Assembly (NCBI RefSeq): GCF_001984195.1
Contig: NZ_MTQN01000011.1
Coordinates: 620,001-684,000, forward strand
Direction: 5' to 3'
Length of the DNA: 64,000 nucleotides
Origin: Kribbella sp. ALI-6-A
Lineage (GTDB): Bacteria > Actinomycetota > Actinomycetes > Propionibacteriales > Kribbellaceae
This document shows, in pieces, positions 55,605 to 64,000 of this stretch. The notes under the pieces were generated by a model that saw only the letters and a list, made by a program, of their open reading frames with translations, was not told the origin of the DNA and ran no database searches. Position 1 is the first letter of the stretch. Each line of letters starts with the position of its first letter. A program made the translations under genes and the position numbers.

Positions 55605-56885
55605 ATGAAGACCCTGTCCGCCACCAGTCTGCTGCGGGACCGGCAGTTCCGGACCCTGTGGTCGGCGCAGGCCGTCTCGGAGTTCGGCGATCGGATCAGC
55701 GAGCTCGCACTGCCATTGATCGCCGTCACGTTGCTCGACGCCAACGCCTTCGAGACCGGACTGCTGACCGCCGCCGTCTGGTTACCCAACCTGTTCTCCC
55801 TCTTCATCGGTACGTGGGTCGACCAGCACCGCGACAAGCGGCCGCTGATGATCGCGGCCGACCTGACCCGGACCGTCGTGCTGCTGTCGCTGCCGGCGGC
55901 GTACTGGCTGGACGTGCTGACGCTGGGACAGCTCTACGCGATCGCGATCCTGGCCGGTACGGCGCACGTTGTGTTCAGCACCGCCAACGCGGCGTTTTTC
56001 GTCCGGGTCGTACCGCGGGAACAGTTCCTGGAGGCGAACAGCAAGCTGTCGGCGACCCGGTCGTTCTCGTTCATGGCCGGCCCGGCGGTCGGCGGCGCCC
56101 TGGTGCAGTGGCTGACCGCGCCGGTGGCGATCGTCGTGGACGCCTTCTCGTTCCTGTTCTCCGCCCTGCAGGTCTCGCGGCTGAAGGTCGAGCCGGGCGC
56201 CGCCGACGAGACGACCGAGACGCTGTGGCGTCGGGCGCGCGACGGCATGGGCTACCTGATGCGGCATCCGTACCTGCGCAGCAGCCTGGCCTGCGCGACG
56301 ACGGTGAACTTCTTCAACATGATCGGGATGGCGCTGCTCGTGCTCTTCGCCAGCCGGAACCTCGGCCTGTCGGCGGGAGTGATCGGTCTGGCGTTCGGCA
56401 TCGGCGCGACCGGTGGGCTGCTGGGCGCGATCGCCGCGGCGCCGCTGGCGCGTTGGCTGGGCGCCGGTCGATTGATCGCCCTCGGCGCCGTGGTTTTTCC
56501 GTTCTCGATCGGCATCCTGGCGCTGGCGGACGGCCCGCTGTGGGCTCGCGCGACTGCCCTCGCGGCCGCCGAGTTCGTCGGCTCCTTCGCGGTGATGTGC
56601 TTCGACGTCCCGCTCAACTCGTTGCAGGCCGCGGTGATGCACGACCACATGCGCAGCCGAGTGGTCGGTGCGTTCAGCAGCATCAACTACGGCGTACGGC
56701 CGCTCGGCGCGGTCATCGGCGGTCTGCTCGGGACGTGGATCGGAGTCCGCGAAACGCTCGTCGTCTCGGCCGTCGGAGGTGCCTTCTCGGTGCTTTGGCT
56801 GCTGCGCTCCCCCATCATCAGCACCAAGTCGCTGGACAATCTGCAGCCACCCGAAGGGGTTCTCGTCAGCAGCGAACGTCGGTGA
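55605..56885 (+). CDS. MFS transporter
   Basis: A 426-residue, twelve-helix major facilitator of the MDR/enterobactin-exporter type (DHA3-like). It starts LLRDRQFRTLWSAQAVSEFGDRI and has the motif A-like GTWVDQHRDKRPLMI, VVPREQFLEANSKLSATRS, and a C-terminal SRVVGAFSSINYGVRPLGAVIGGLLG. It likely exports a hydrophobic compound sensed by the ArsR-type neighbour. Confidence 0.9.
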   Translation: MKTLSATSLLRDRQFRTLWSAQAVSEFGDRISELALPLIAVTLLDANAFETGLLTAAVWLPNLFSLFIGTWVDQHRDKRPLMIAADLTRTVVLLSLPAAYWLDVLTLGQLYAIAILAGTAHVVFSTANAAFFVRVVPREQFLEANSKLSATRSFSFMAGPAVGGALVQWLTAPVAIVVDAFSFLFSALQVSRLKVEPGAADETTETLWRRARDGMGYLMRHPYLRSSLACATTVNFFNMIGMALLVLFASRNLGLSAGVIGLAFGIGATGGLLGAIAAAPLARWLGAGRLIALGAVVFPFSIGILALADGPLWARATALAAAEFVGSFAVMCFDVPLNSLQAAVMHDHMRSRVVGAFSSINYGVRPLGAVIGGLLGTWIGVRETLVVSAVGGAFSVLWLLRSPIISTKSLDNLQPPEGVLVSSERR

Positions 56886-56910
56886 CACCCGGAGGCGTCA
56901 CCGACGTTCG
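56873..56910. terminator. Bidirectional terminator between two MFS genes
   Basis: A perfect 14-bp stem, CGAACGTCGGTGAC (56873-56886) with its complement at 56897-56910 and a 10-base loop. The left arm covers the stop codon of the plus-strand MFS gene. Confidence 0.88.
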
Positions 56911-56921
56911 GCGTCCTGGGG

Positions 56922-58499
56922 TCAGTCCAGGTCGATCGGCTCGTCGAGCTTCGCGACGGTCCGCCGCAGCGGGACCTCCTTGATGAAGCAGACCGCCACC
57001 AAACTCACCAGCGCGCACGCCGCGGCGATCAGGAAGATCCGCCCGGTCGCGTCGCCGTACGACTGACGAACGAGTTCGGCCAACTGCGGGGGCAGGTGGT
57101 TGACGTCGAGCAGACTGGTGCCGCCGCCGTCCTGGAGCTTGCCGGCCGCGGCCGCTCCACCCGGGCCGCGCAGCACTCCCTCGATCAGCAGATCCTTGAC
57201 CCGCGCCGCGAGCACCGCGCCGAGGACCGAGACCCCGACCGCGCCACCGAGGCTGCGGAAGAACGCGACCGTCGCGCTGGACGCACCGATCTGGCTGACG
57301 TCGACGGTGTTCTGCACGGCGAGCACCAGGTTCTGCATCATCATGCCCATGCCGATGCCCATCGACAGCATGCCCAGGCCGACGTACCAGTACGGCGTGG
57401 TGTGGTCGATCGTGCCGAGCACGACCAGGCCGATCACCAGCAGCACCCCACCGCCGATCAGGAACCGCTTCCACTTGCCGAACCGGGTGATCAGCTGACC
57501 GGAACCCACCGACCCGAAAAACGAGCCGAGCATCATCGGGATCGTCAGCAGACCGGCCTCGGTCGGGCTGTAGCCGCGGGCGATCTGGAAGTACTGGCCG
57601 AGGAACAGCGCGCTGCCGAACATCGCGACGCCGACCGCGAGGCTGGCCACGATCGCCAGCGCGGTGGTCCGCTCCCGGACGACCTTCAGCGGCACCAGCG
57701 GCTCGGCGGCCCGGCTCTCCACGACCACCGCGAGGATGCCGAACAGCACCGTGCCGCCGACGAACAGCGCGGACTGCCACGAGATCCAGCCGAAGTCGTG
57801 ACCGGCGAAGGTGACCCAGATCAGCGGCAGGCTGGCGGCCGCGCTGATCAGCACCGCGCCGAGGTAGTCCATCCGCACCCGGCGCTTGGTCAGCGGCAGG
57901 TGCAGGTACTTCTGCAGCACGACCAAGCTGACCACGGCGAGCGGGACACAAACGTAGAAGCACCAGCGCCAACCCAGCCAACTGGTGTCGACGATGACAC
58001 CACCGATCAGCGGTCCACTGACGGTCGCGACCGCCATCACCGCACCCATGTAGCCGGAGTACCGGCCGCGGTTGCGGGGCGGGATCGCCGCGCCGATGAT
58101 CGCCTGCGCGAGCGCCATCAGACCACCCATCGCCAGTCCCTGGAGCACCCGCGCGCCGATCAGGAACGGCACGTTGTGCGCCATACCGGCCAGGGCGGAG
58201 CCGACCACGAACAGCGAGATGGCCAGCTGCACGAGCAGCTTCTTGCTCATCAGGTCGGACAGCTTGCCCCAGATCGGGGTGGAGACGGTGGTCGCCAGCA
58301 GGCTCGCGGTCAGGACCCAGGTGTACTGCGTCTGGCTGCCCTGCAGGTCGGCGATGATCGTCGGCAGGGCGTTGCTGACGATCGTCGAGCTGAGCATCGC
58401 CGTGAACAGCGCGGCGAGCAGCCCGACCAGGATCTCGAGGATCTCGCGGTGGGTGAGTTCCGGCGCGGCAAGGGCGGGCCGGGTCTCGGTGACAGTCAT
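56922..58499 (-). CDS. DHA2-family MFS drug transporter
   Basis: A 525-residue, fourteen-helix drug:H+ antiporter of the EmrB/QacA type. ALFTAMLSSTIVSNALPTI (motif D1), GKLSDLMSKK (motif A), ARVLQGLAMGGLMALAQAI (motif B) and SGPLIGGVIVDTSWLGWRWCF (motif C) are present. A 40-residue extracytoplasmic Gly-rich loop precedes the last helix. The ATG at 58499 overlaps the MarR stop by four bases, so regulator and pump are coupled. Confidence 0.93.
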   Translation of the reverse strand: MTVTETRPALAAPELTHREILEILVGLLAALFTAMLSSTIVSNALPTIIADLQGSQTQYTWVLTASLLATTVSTPIWGKLSDLMSKKLLVQLAISLFVVGSALAGMAHNVPFLIGARVLQGLAMGGLMALAQAIIGAAIPPRNRGRYSGYMGAVMAVATVSGPLIGGVIVDTSWLGWRWCFYVCVPLAVVSLVVLQKYLHLPLTKRRVRMDYLGAVLISAAASLPLIWVTFAGHDFGWISWQSALFVGGTVLFGILAVVVESRAAEPLVPLKVVRERTTALAIVASLAVGVAMFGSALFLGQYFQIARGYSPTEAGLLTIPMMLGSFFGSVGSGQLITRFGKWKRFLIGGGVLLVIGLVVLGTIDHTTPYWYVGLGMLSMGIGMGMMMQNLVLAVQNTVDVSQIGASSATVAFFRSLGGAVGVSVLGAVLAARVKDLLIEGVLRGPGGAAAAGKLQDGGGTSLLDVNHLPPQLAELVRQSYGDATGRIFLIAAACALVSLVAVCFIKEVPLRRTVAKLDEPIDLD

Positions 58500-59008
58500 C
58501 GTTCTCCAGTCGCAGTGGTGGGACGCCTCACGGATGCGGCAGCCTCGGTGACGGCTCCGGCGATCGTTCGCAGGGTCTCGGCGGCGGCTGCCAGGTCGTC
58601 GTCGTCCCAATCGGCCAGAGCGGTGCGCAATCGCTGGGTGTAGCTCGCGTACAGGGCCTCGAGCCGCGAGCGGCCGGCCGGGGACAGCGCGACCAGCGAC
58701 ACCCGCGCGTCGGCCGGATCGGGCCGACGGCTCACCAGACCGTCGGCTTCGAGCGCGGTCAGCTGGCGGCTCACGACGGACGCGTCGACCCCCAGCTTCG
58801 TGGCGATCTCCCCACCCCGCTGCTCGCCGTCCTTGGCCAGGACCTTCAGCACGCCGGCGTCGGCCCGGCGCAGGCCGGAGTCGGGCCACAGATTGCGGTG
58901 CTCGATACAGCGCACGGCCCGGATCAGGGAGCTGACTCCCTCGAGCACTTCCTGGGCCGGCGTGTCCCGTTCCACCCCCGGGACAGAGGGTTGCTGGGCT
59001 AGTTGCAT
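58496..59008 (-). CDS. MarR-family regulator of DHA2 pump
   Basis: A 170-residue winged-helix regulator: LRRADAGVLKVLAKDGEQRGGEIATKLGVDASVVSRQLTALEADGLVSRRPDPADARVSLV is the recognition helix and wing with the conserved D-x-R. It presumably represses its own promoter and the pump. The ATG at 59008 is nearly at the predicted transcription start, so the mRNA may be leaderless. Confidence 0.9.
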   Translation of the reverse strand: MQLAQQPSVPGVERDTPAQEVLEGVSSLIRAVRCIEHRNLWPDSGLRRADAGVLKVLAKDGEQRGGEIATKLGVDASVVSRQLTALEADGLVSRRPDPADARVSLVALSPAGRSRLEALYASYTQRLRTALADWDDDDLAAAAETLRTIAGAVTEAAASVRRPTTATGER

Positions 59009-59016
59009 AACCCAAC

Positions 59017-59048
59017 TATATATTCGGATGGTTGGTTTCTGCAACCAT
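59017..59048 (-). promoter_or_regulatory. Predicted promoter and operator for the MarR-DHA2 operon
   Basis: Minus-strand -35 TTGCAG (59044-59039) and -10 TATATA (59022-59017) with a 16-base spacer. An inverted repeat ATGGTTG (59028-59034) and CAACCAT (59042-59048) covers the -35 and spacer, as expected for MarR repression. The predicted start near 59010 is two bases before the ATG. Confidence 0.65.
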
Positions 59049-59103
59049 ATGATCGAGAAGAGCTGTGGCGATTACCCAGGGTGATCAGCCGAGGCCGGAG
59101 AGA

Positions 59104-59637
59104 TCAGCTGAGGTCGGCGTTCAGGCGGCCGAGCAGGCGGGCCAGGTCGGTCAGGTCGGCGCTGTCCCAGCGGTCCAGGATGGCGCGGAACTCAGCCTGG
59201 CGCTGGGCGCGCATCGCGTCGTACCGCTCGGCGCCCGCCGTGGTCATCCGGAGCAGCCGCGCCCGGCCGTCGTCCGGGTCGCCGACGCGTTCGATCAGGC
59301 CGAGCGACTCCAGCTGGCTCAGACCCCGGCTAACCGTCGACTTGTCCAGGCCGAGGGCCTGAGCGACATCGGAGGCGCGGACGCCGGCCCCGCCGGACGC
59401 CGTACCGAGGTCGATCTGGGAGATCAGCGCGTAACCGGCGGCGTCCATCTCCGGGTGCACCCGGCGGGCCAGCAGCATCTGCGCGGACCGGGCGCGCCGG
59501 AGCAGGATCGACAGCTCCTGCTCGACATCGGCGATCAGACCGGGCGGACGTCCGGTGGAACGCCCGGCGGTCGGTCCGGCGCCGGGCGGCAGTTCGGTCG
59601 AGGACTCGGGCGTCTGGGCAGCCGCCATGTCGTTCAC
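59104..59637 (-). CDS. MarR-family transcriptional regulator
   Basis: A 177-residue regulator with a disordered Pro/Gly-rich N-terminus (about 35 residues) and a winged helix: VRASDVAQALGLDKSTVSRGLSQLESLGLIERVGDPDDGRARLLRMT. The GTG at 59637 overlaps the hisF stop (GTGA); an ATG follows three codons later. Co-transcription with hisF is likely although no functional link is known. Targets unknown. Confidence 0.85.
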   Translation of the reverse strand: MNDMAAAQTPESSTELPPGAGPTAGRSTGRPPGLIADVEQELSILLRRARSAQMLLARRVHPEMDAAGYALISQIDLGTASGGAGVRASDVAQALGLDKSTVSRGLSQLESLGLIERVGDPDDGRARLLRMTTAGAERYDAMRAQRQAEFRAILDRWDSADLTDLARLLGRLNADLS

Positions 59638-60395
59638 CGGACCACGACGCCGGCGTCGCGCAGCGCCTTCTTGACGTCGGCGATCCGCAGGTCGCCGAAG
59701 TGGAACACGCTCGCCGCCAGCAACGCGTCCGCACCCGCCTCGACCGCGGGCGGGAAGTGCTCGGGTGCTCCCGCTCCGCCACTCGCGATCAGCGGTACGT
59801 CGACCACCGCGCGGACCGCCCGGATCAGCTCCAGGTCGAAACCCTGTTTGGTGCCGTCGGCATCCATCGAGTTCAGCAGGATCTCCCCCGCGCCGAGCTC
59901 GGCGCCCTTGCGGGCCCACTCGATCGCGTCCAGCCCGGCCGACTTGCGGCCGCCGTGCGTGGTCACCTCGAATCCGCTCGGCTGGTCCGCGGACCGCCGG
60001 ACGTCGAGCGACAGCACGAGCACCTGGTTGCCGAACCGATGCGCGATCTCCTGGATCACAGCGGGCCGGTGGATCGCGCCGGTGTTGATGCCGACCTTGT
60101 CCGCGCCGGCCCGCAGCAGCCGGTCGACGTCCGCGGCCTCCCGGACGCCACCTCCGACGGTGAGCGGGATGAACACCTGCTCGGCGGTCCGCCCGACCAC
60201 GTCGTACGTCGTCTCGCGGGAGCCCGACGACGCGGTGATGTCGAGAAAGGTCAGCTCGTCGGCACCTTCGGCGTCGTACAGCTTGGCCATCTCGACCGGG
60301 TCACCGGCGTCGCGCAGGTTGACGAAGTTGACACCCTTGACCACCCGCCCGGCATCAACGTCCAGGCAGGGAATCACACGCACGGCGAGGCTCAC
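59634..60395 (-). CDS. hisF: Imidazole glycerol phosphate synthase cyclase subunit
   Basis: A 253-residue TIM barrel. RVIPCLDVDAGRVVKGVNF carries the catalytic Asp11-type residue, FLDITASSGSRETTYDV, PLTVGGGVR and LLNSMDADGTKQGFDLELI the second catalytic Asp and phosphate sites. It works with HisH (not in window) to make the imidazole ring. The start is the GTG at 60395. It lies far from hisI, so his genes are split. Confidence 0.95.
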   Translation of the reverse strand: MSLAVRVIPCLDVDAGRVVKGVNFVNLRDAGDPVEMAKLYDAEGADELTFLDITASSGSRETTYDVVGRTAEQVFIPLTVGGGVREAADVDRLLRAGADKVGINTGAIHRPAVIQEIAHRFGNQVLVLSLDVRRSADQPSGFEVTTHGGRKSAGLDAIEWARKGAELGAGEILLNSMDADGTKQGFDLELIRAVRAVVDVPLIASGGAGAPEHFPPAVEAGADALLAASVFHFGDLRIADVKKALRDAGVVVR

Positions 60396-60494
60396 GGGGA
60401 CAAGGCTAGCGAGCGCGTCCAGTCCAGACCGCAACTGACCCGGCGAAGGCCGGAACAACCACGCCGCCCGGCACAAGAGCTCACGCGAAGTCAC

Positions 60495-60592
60495 GACCTC
60501 CACCACCGACCAAGGCGCTCGGCCCGGCAGACGACGAGCGCGGAACACCTGTCAGCAGGTGTTCCGCGCTCGGTTGGTCGGTGGTGCAGGTC
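60495..60592. repeat. Intergenic palindrome, family member 3
   Basis: The outer arms GACCTCCACCACCGACCAA (60495-60513) and 60574-60592 pair at 18 of 19 positions. Inside lies a 16-bp perfect hairpin, GAGCGCGGAACACCTG (60536-60551) with its complement 60556-60571. The right end touches the stop codon of the minus-strand plsC-like gene. It may be a terminator, and shares its outer arm with 28829-28930 and 50857-50947. Confidence 0.8.
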
Positions 60593-61525
60593 CTACTTCC
60601 AGGCGCGGCGCTTGCCGGCCTCGGGCTGGATCGGGGTGGTGGCTTCCCAGACCCGGCGCCAGCGGGCGGCGTCGGGGCCGGACTGGGACGGGGAGGTGCC
60701 GGCGGCGACGCGGCGGCGGGCCTCGTACCAGTTGCTGGATTCCTCGTCGAGCAGGGCGGAGACGGCGGCCGCGATCCGGGGAGCGAAGTCGCGGGGGCTC
60801 TCCCCCTCGGCGGGGCGGAGCGGGTCGCCGTAGCGGACGGCGACCGTCGGGCGGCCGGGGACCGGCCAGCCGCGGCCGCGTGGCATCGCGGCGAACGAGC
60901 CCTTGATGCCGACCGGGATCACCGGGACGCCGTGCTCGACGGCCAGGTACGCCGCGCCCATCCGGAAGCGCTCCATCCAGCCGTCGGGCGAGCGGGTGCC
61001 CTCGGGAAAGACGACCACGTTCCACCCGTCGGCGAGCAGGTCGCCGGGCGTCGAGCTGAGCTTGCCGCCGCGGCGCTCGATCGGGAACGTGTTGAACACG
61101 ATCGCCGACGCGGTCGCCCGCCACCAGGTGTCGAAGAAGTAGTCGGCCGCCGCGGCCACCGCGGTCTTGCGGCGCATCGCGTCCGGCAGCGTGCACAGCA
61201 CCAGGGGCGTGTCCAGGTGCGAGGAGTGGTTGGCCACGATCAGCGCCGGGCCGTCCAGCTTGACCAGCGAGTCCAGGCCGCTGACCTGCGGGTTCACCTC
61301 GAACCGCAGGACCGAGTTGAGCGCGCCCTTCTGCAGCACCTCGCGGATCGCGATCGCGGCGGGCTTGCGGGCCCACTTGGTCGGGAAGACCGAGGTCTCC
61401 TTGGGGATCACGTACGGCTCGGCCGAGCGCGGGACCTGGGTCCGGCGGCCCCACCGCCAGCCGCGCGCGACCTGCTTGACGTCGCGCGCGGTGTCCCGGC
61501 CGAACTTCACCAGGTTGGCCCCCAT
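60593..61525 (-). CDS. 1-acyl-glycerol-3-phosphate acyltransferase-like (PlsC)
   Basis: A 310-residue PlsC-family acyltransferase. The catalytic H-x4-D is in NHSSHLDTPLVL, with FPIERRGGKL and FPEGTRSPDGWM (motif III), and VPVIPVGI. The N-terminal 60 residues and the tail (about 50, Trp/Arg-rich) lack known domains. The ATG at 61525 overlaps the LarA-like stop (TGATG), so it is coupled. The acceptor may be lysophosphatidate or another alcohol made by the neighbours. Confidence 0.88.
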   Translation of the reverse strand: MGANLVKFGRDTARDVKQVARGWRWGRRTQVPRSAEPYVIPKETSVFPTKWARKPAAIAIREVLQKGALNSVLRFEVNPQVSGLDSLVKLDGPALIVANHSSHLDTPLVLCTLPDAMRRKTAVAAAADYFFDTWWRATASAIVFNTFPIERRGGKLSSTPGDLLADGWNVVVFPEGTRSPDGWMERFRMGAAYLAVEHGVPVIPVGIKGSFAAMPRGRGWPVPGRPTVAVRYGDPLRPAEGESPRDFAPRIAAAVSALLDEESSNWYEARRRVAAGTSPSQSGPDAARWRRVWEATTPIQPEAGKRRAWK

Positions 61526-63105
61526 CAGCGAACGTCCGCGAGCAGGTGCGGCGGGTTGTGCAGGTAGGTGATCGACGGCGACCGGCCGACCGAGTGGCTG
61601 ACCATCTCCAGCGCGTCCTGCAGCGTCGAGGCGGACCGGAAGCCCATCCGCTCGACGGTCTTGCGGTTCGCGCCGACCCAGACGATGTCGCCGCAGTGGT
61701 CCAGGGCGTGCGAGATCCAGTACCACATGTAGAACGGGTGCACGCCGTGATAGGCGTACGACGTCCGGTACAGGTGGATGTACCACGGGTCCTCGGCGTA
61801 CTGCTTCTCGAACTTCGCCTCGATGGTGGCCGGGTCGGTCGACTCCGACAGCACCTCCTCGAAGAAGTCCACGTACGACGGGTGGTGCAGCTGGCTGAAC
61901 TCGTAGTCCACCGGGTGGTACAGGATCACCGCGCCGTCCTTGCGGACGACCGGGTTGCCCCGGTAGGAGTTGAAGTAGTAGCCCAGCCCCATGCAGGCGG
62001 CCAGGATCGGGTTCATCACCGAGTTCACGTTGTACGGGCCGACGAACGGCACGCCCATGATCGCGACGTCGGACTGCCCCTGCACCTCGACCAGGTGCTG
62101 CTTGTGCACGTTCTCGATCGTCTTCTCGTGCACCGGCTCGATCGAGCCGGCGTGGATCCCGGTCAGCCCGTAGTTCGACCGGACGTCCTGGAAGATCTTG
62201 CGCCGGGCCTTGGCCGGGGCCAGCGCGAGCCCGCGCTTGGCGCCGAGCATCGCGGCCTGGTCCTTGATCGACCACTCCCACTCGCGCTTCTGCAGGAACT
62301 CCAGCGGACCGCCGAAGATGTCGTTGTTCAGCGTGGTCTCGATCTGGAAGACCTTGACGTGCTGGGTCAGGATCTCGCCCATCCGCCAGGCCGAGTGGTG
62401 CATCTTCGAGGCCTTGTGGTCCATGAACGACCGCGAGTGGATCATCGTGTGGCTGTTGTGGTGGTGCTTCAGCGACTTGTACGACGCCAGCCCGATCGAC
62501 GTCGACTTGTGGCCGCCGTCCATCGCCACCAGGTTCACGTTCACGTAGACCAGCAGGTCGGACTCGGCCGCCCGCTTGGAGATCTCGACGTCCTCGCCGT
62601 GCCGGGTCTGGCCCAGGTGGGTCAGGTTCTCGGTGTCCTCGGCGTCGAAGTTGTACAGCTTGCCGTCGGGGAAGAACGACCGGAAGACCCGCTCGCCGAC
62701 GATCTCGCGCAGCTCGTTCGGGGTCAGCCGGCGGTGCAGCGCGTTGGCCGAGATCAGCTCGACGTCGTCGACGCCGGCGTCGGCGGCCATCGTCAGCACG
62801 GCCTCGATGATGCGCTGGCGGATGTCGGGCTTCTTCATCGGCGGCAGCGGCAGCGAGATGTCGTCGAAGGCGATGGTCAGCCGCATCCCCGGCCGCAGCA
62901 GCTCCGGCAGCGGCTCGGACTCCAGCGGGTGCAGCAGCGCGTTCTGGATCGCCTCCTCCACGTCCCGGACCGGCGGCAGCGCCTCCGGCGGGTACACCAC
63001 CCGCGTGCCGAGCGGGAACCGCTCCAGCAGGAAGCCCTCGCCGTTGTGCACGAGCAGCGGCGGCGTCCGGTCGTCCACCTCAAGCACAAACCCTGGCCGA
63101 GCCAT
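61525..63105 (-). CDS. LarA/DUF2088-like protein, divergent from lactate racemase
   Basis: A 526-residue protein with a LarA-like N-terminal domain. AFDDISLPLP lies where lactate racemase has D-x-T-R-x-x-P, so the substrate Arg is lost. ISANALHRRLT keeps a catalytic-type His (124), and AMDGGHKSTSIGLASYK keeps the Lys of the GG-x-K motif (Lys200) that binds the nickel-pincer cofactor in LarA. The C-terminal 200 residues are rich in His, Tyr and Trp. No larBCE cofactor genes are nearby. Overlaps plsC by one base; the alcohol dehydrogenase gene lies 48 bases upstream. Confidence 0.75.
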   Translation of the reverse strand: MARPGFVLEVDDRTPPLLVHNGEGFLLERFPLGTRVVYPPEALPPVRDVEEAIQNALLHPLESEPLPELLRPGMRLTIAFDDISLPLPPMKKPDIRQRIIEAVLTMAADAGVDDVELISANALHRRLTPNELREIVGERVFRSFFPDGKLYNFDAEDTENLTHLGQTRHGEDVEISKRAAESDLLVYVNVNLVAMDGGHKSTSIGLASYKSLKHHHNSHTMIHSRSFMDHKASKMHHSAWRMGEILTQHVKVFQIETTLNNDIFGGPLEFLQKREWEWSIKDQAAMLGAKRGLALAPAKARRKIFQDVRSNYGLTGIHAGSIEPVHEKTIENVHKQHLVEVQGQSDVAIMGVPFVGPYNVNSVMNPILAACMGLGYYFNSYRGNPVVRKDGAVILYHPVDYEFSQLHHPSYVDFFEEVLSESTDPATIEAKFEKQYAEDPWYIHLYRTSYAYHGVHPFYMWYWISHALDHCGDIVWVGANRKTVERMGFRSASTLQDALEMVSHSVGRSPSITYLHNPPHLLADVR

Positions 63106-63153
63106 GTCAGAACCTCTCTCGTCGTACGTTCAACACTGCGTCCACTGCGGCGA

Positions 63154-64000
63154 TCATGAGGCCCTCACGTCGAAAGCCACCTTCACGGTGCCCAGGCGGC
63201 CGGCGGACTGCGCGTGGTCCAGCGCCTCACGCCACCGGTAGAGCGGGTAACGCGCCCCGACCACTCCGTCCAGCGGAGCCTTCGCGGCGATCTCGAGCGC
63301 GGTCTCGAAGGCGGGCCGGCCGTTCGGCTCCTCCCGCGACGACGCGTAGGTCCCGGTGACGTCCAGCTCACGGAACCACACCGGCGACAGGTCCGCGCCC
63401 GTGGACGGCATCCCGGCCAGCACGACCCGGCCCCCGGCCTTGGTGACCCGCAGCACGGTGTCGATCGAGTCCTTGCTGCCGACCGCGTCCACGGCGATGT
63501 CCACGCCGCCGAGCAGGAACTCCTTGGCGTTCAGCTCCGGCTGCAGCCGGAACGCGCCGGTGGCCCGGCGGACCCCACGGAAGACCTCGTCGGGCGCGAC
63601 CACGTCGCTCGCGCCGAACGCCCGGGCCAGCTCGCGCTGCTTGGGGTGCTTGGCGACGACGGTGATCCGGCCGGCCTGGGTCAGCTCACGCAACGCGAGC
63701 GTCGCGAACAGCCCGACCGCGCCGGCCCCGCTGACCAGCACCGACTGCCCCGGCTCGACCTTCGCCCGCAGCGCGGTGTGCACCGCGCCCGACAACGGCT
63801 CGGTCAGCACGGCCCGCTCGTCGGACAGGCCGTCCGGTACGGCGTACAGCTGGCTGCGGTGGGCGACCATGACGTTGCCCCAGCCGCCACCGGTGTCGGA
63901 GCAGAAGCCGGTCTGCAGTCCGGGCGAGACGTGACCGACGGTGATCCGGTCACAGCGGTTGGTGTGACCGGTGGCGCAGCTCTCGCACGGCTCCACGCCG
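63154..64000 (-). CDS. Zinc-dependent alcohol dehydrogenase (5' end beyond window)
   Basis: The C-terminal 281 residues of a medium-chain dehydrogenase. The structural-zinc loop is partly visible (EPCESCATGHTNRCDR), followed by TGFCSDTGGGWGNV, the catalytic-domain AVLTEPLSG, the nucleotide fold VSGAGAVGLFATLALRELTQAG and AVGSKDSIDTVLRVTKAGG. Substrate unknown. The frame stays open to position 64000. It is likely first in a unit with the LarA-like and PlsC-like genes. Confidence 0.88.
   Translation of the reverse strand, partial: GVEPCESCATGHTNRCDRITVGHVSPGLQTGFCSDTGGGWGNVMVAHRSQLYAVPDGLSDERAVLTEPLSGAVHTALRAKVEPGQSVLVSGAGAVGLFATLALRELTQAGRITVVAKHPKQRELARAFGASDVVAPDEVFRGVRRATGAFRLQPELNAKEFLLGGVDIAVDAVGSKDSIDTVLRVTKAGGRVVLAGMPSTGADLSPVWFRELDVTGTYASSREEPNGRPAFETALEIAAKAPLDGVVGARYPLYRWREALDHAQSAGRLGTVKVAFDVRAS

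Overview
The window is a high-GC (roughly 70%) chromosomal segment of an actinobacterium. Core gene order (polA, a liv-type amino acid transporter, an ANTAR response regulator, tRNA-Leu, pyk, gltBD, lgt, trp genes, hisI, hisF), GTG/TTG starts, leaderless-looking promoters and families such as HGxxPAAW, the Trp-associated membrane protein and TIGR03085 point to Nocardioidaceae/Propionibacteriales. A Kribbella-like soil organism is my best guess, which the sequence alone cannot prove. No phage, insertion sequence, CRISPR array or rRNA was seen. Layout: 1-3539 carries a Tat/lipoprotein sugar-binding protein with two LplB/LplC-type permeases (the second cut by the window edge). 3754-9617 holds a NUDIX enzyme, a small membrane protein, polA, a hotdog thioesterase, an acetyltransferase and a DUF554 protein. 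9687-15660 is a complete branched-chain amino acid type ABC operon (livKHMGF) with a hairpin after livK. 16086-19194 holds an ANTAR response regulator, a free-standing LAGLIDADG/HTH gene next to tRNA-Leu(CAA), and pyk. 19305-26929 has a membrane metallophosphoesterase and gltBD. 27181-28777 holds two kinase-fold genes facing each other. From 38560 down to 28933 runs a long, largely overlapping minus-strand series: hisI, trpE, two small membrane proteins, trpC, trpB, trpA, a Sco/MauE/DsbA-like redox trio, lgt and a VIT-family transporter. Tryptophan synthesis is therefore contiguous with an extracytoplasmic thiol/copper module and with lipoprotein maturation. From 38662 the window is accessory: dipeptidase, acetyltransferase, a cysteine-free HesB-like protein, a heterodimeric ABC exporter, a TIGR03085 protein, a DedA / metallo-beta-lactamase / membrane phosphodiesterase operon, a GH43 glycosidase, a PBP4-type D-Ala-D-Ala carboxypeptidase, an ECF sigma factor with a putative membrane partner, an ArsR-MFS pair, a MarR-DHA2 efflux pair, MarR-hisF, and a PlsC / LarA-like / zinc alcohol dehydrogenase cluster that runs off the right edge. 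The most unusual non-coding signals are a 168-nt inverted repeat at 30891-31058, whose inner-stem departures from complementarity are nearly all G-U pairs in the plus-strand RNA, and three intergenic palindromes (28829-28930, 50857-50947, 60495-60592) sharing a related arm close to GGACSTSCASCACYSACCAA. These are candidates for an undescribed structured RNA and a dispersed palindrome family. No obviously new protein system (defence island, toxin-antitoxin, biosynthetic cluster) was found.
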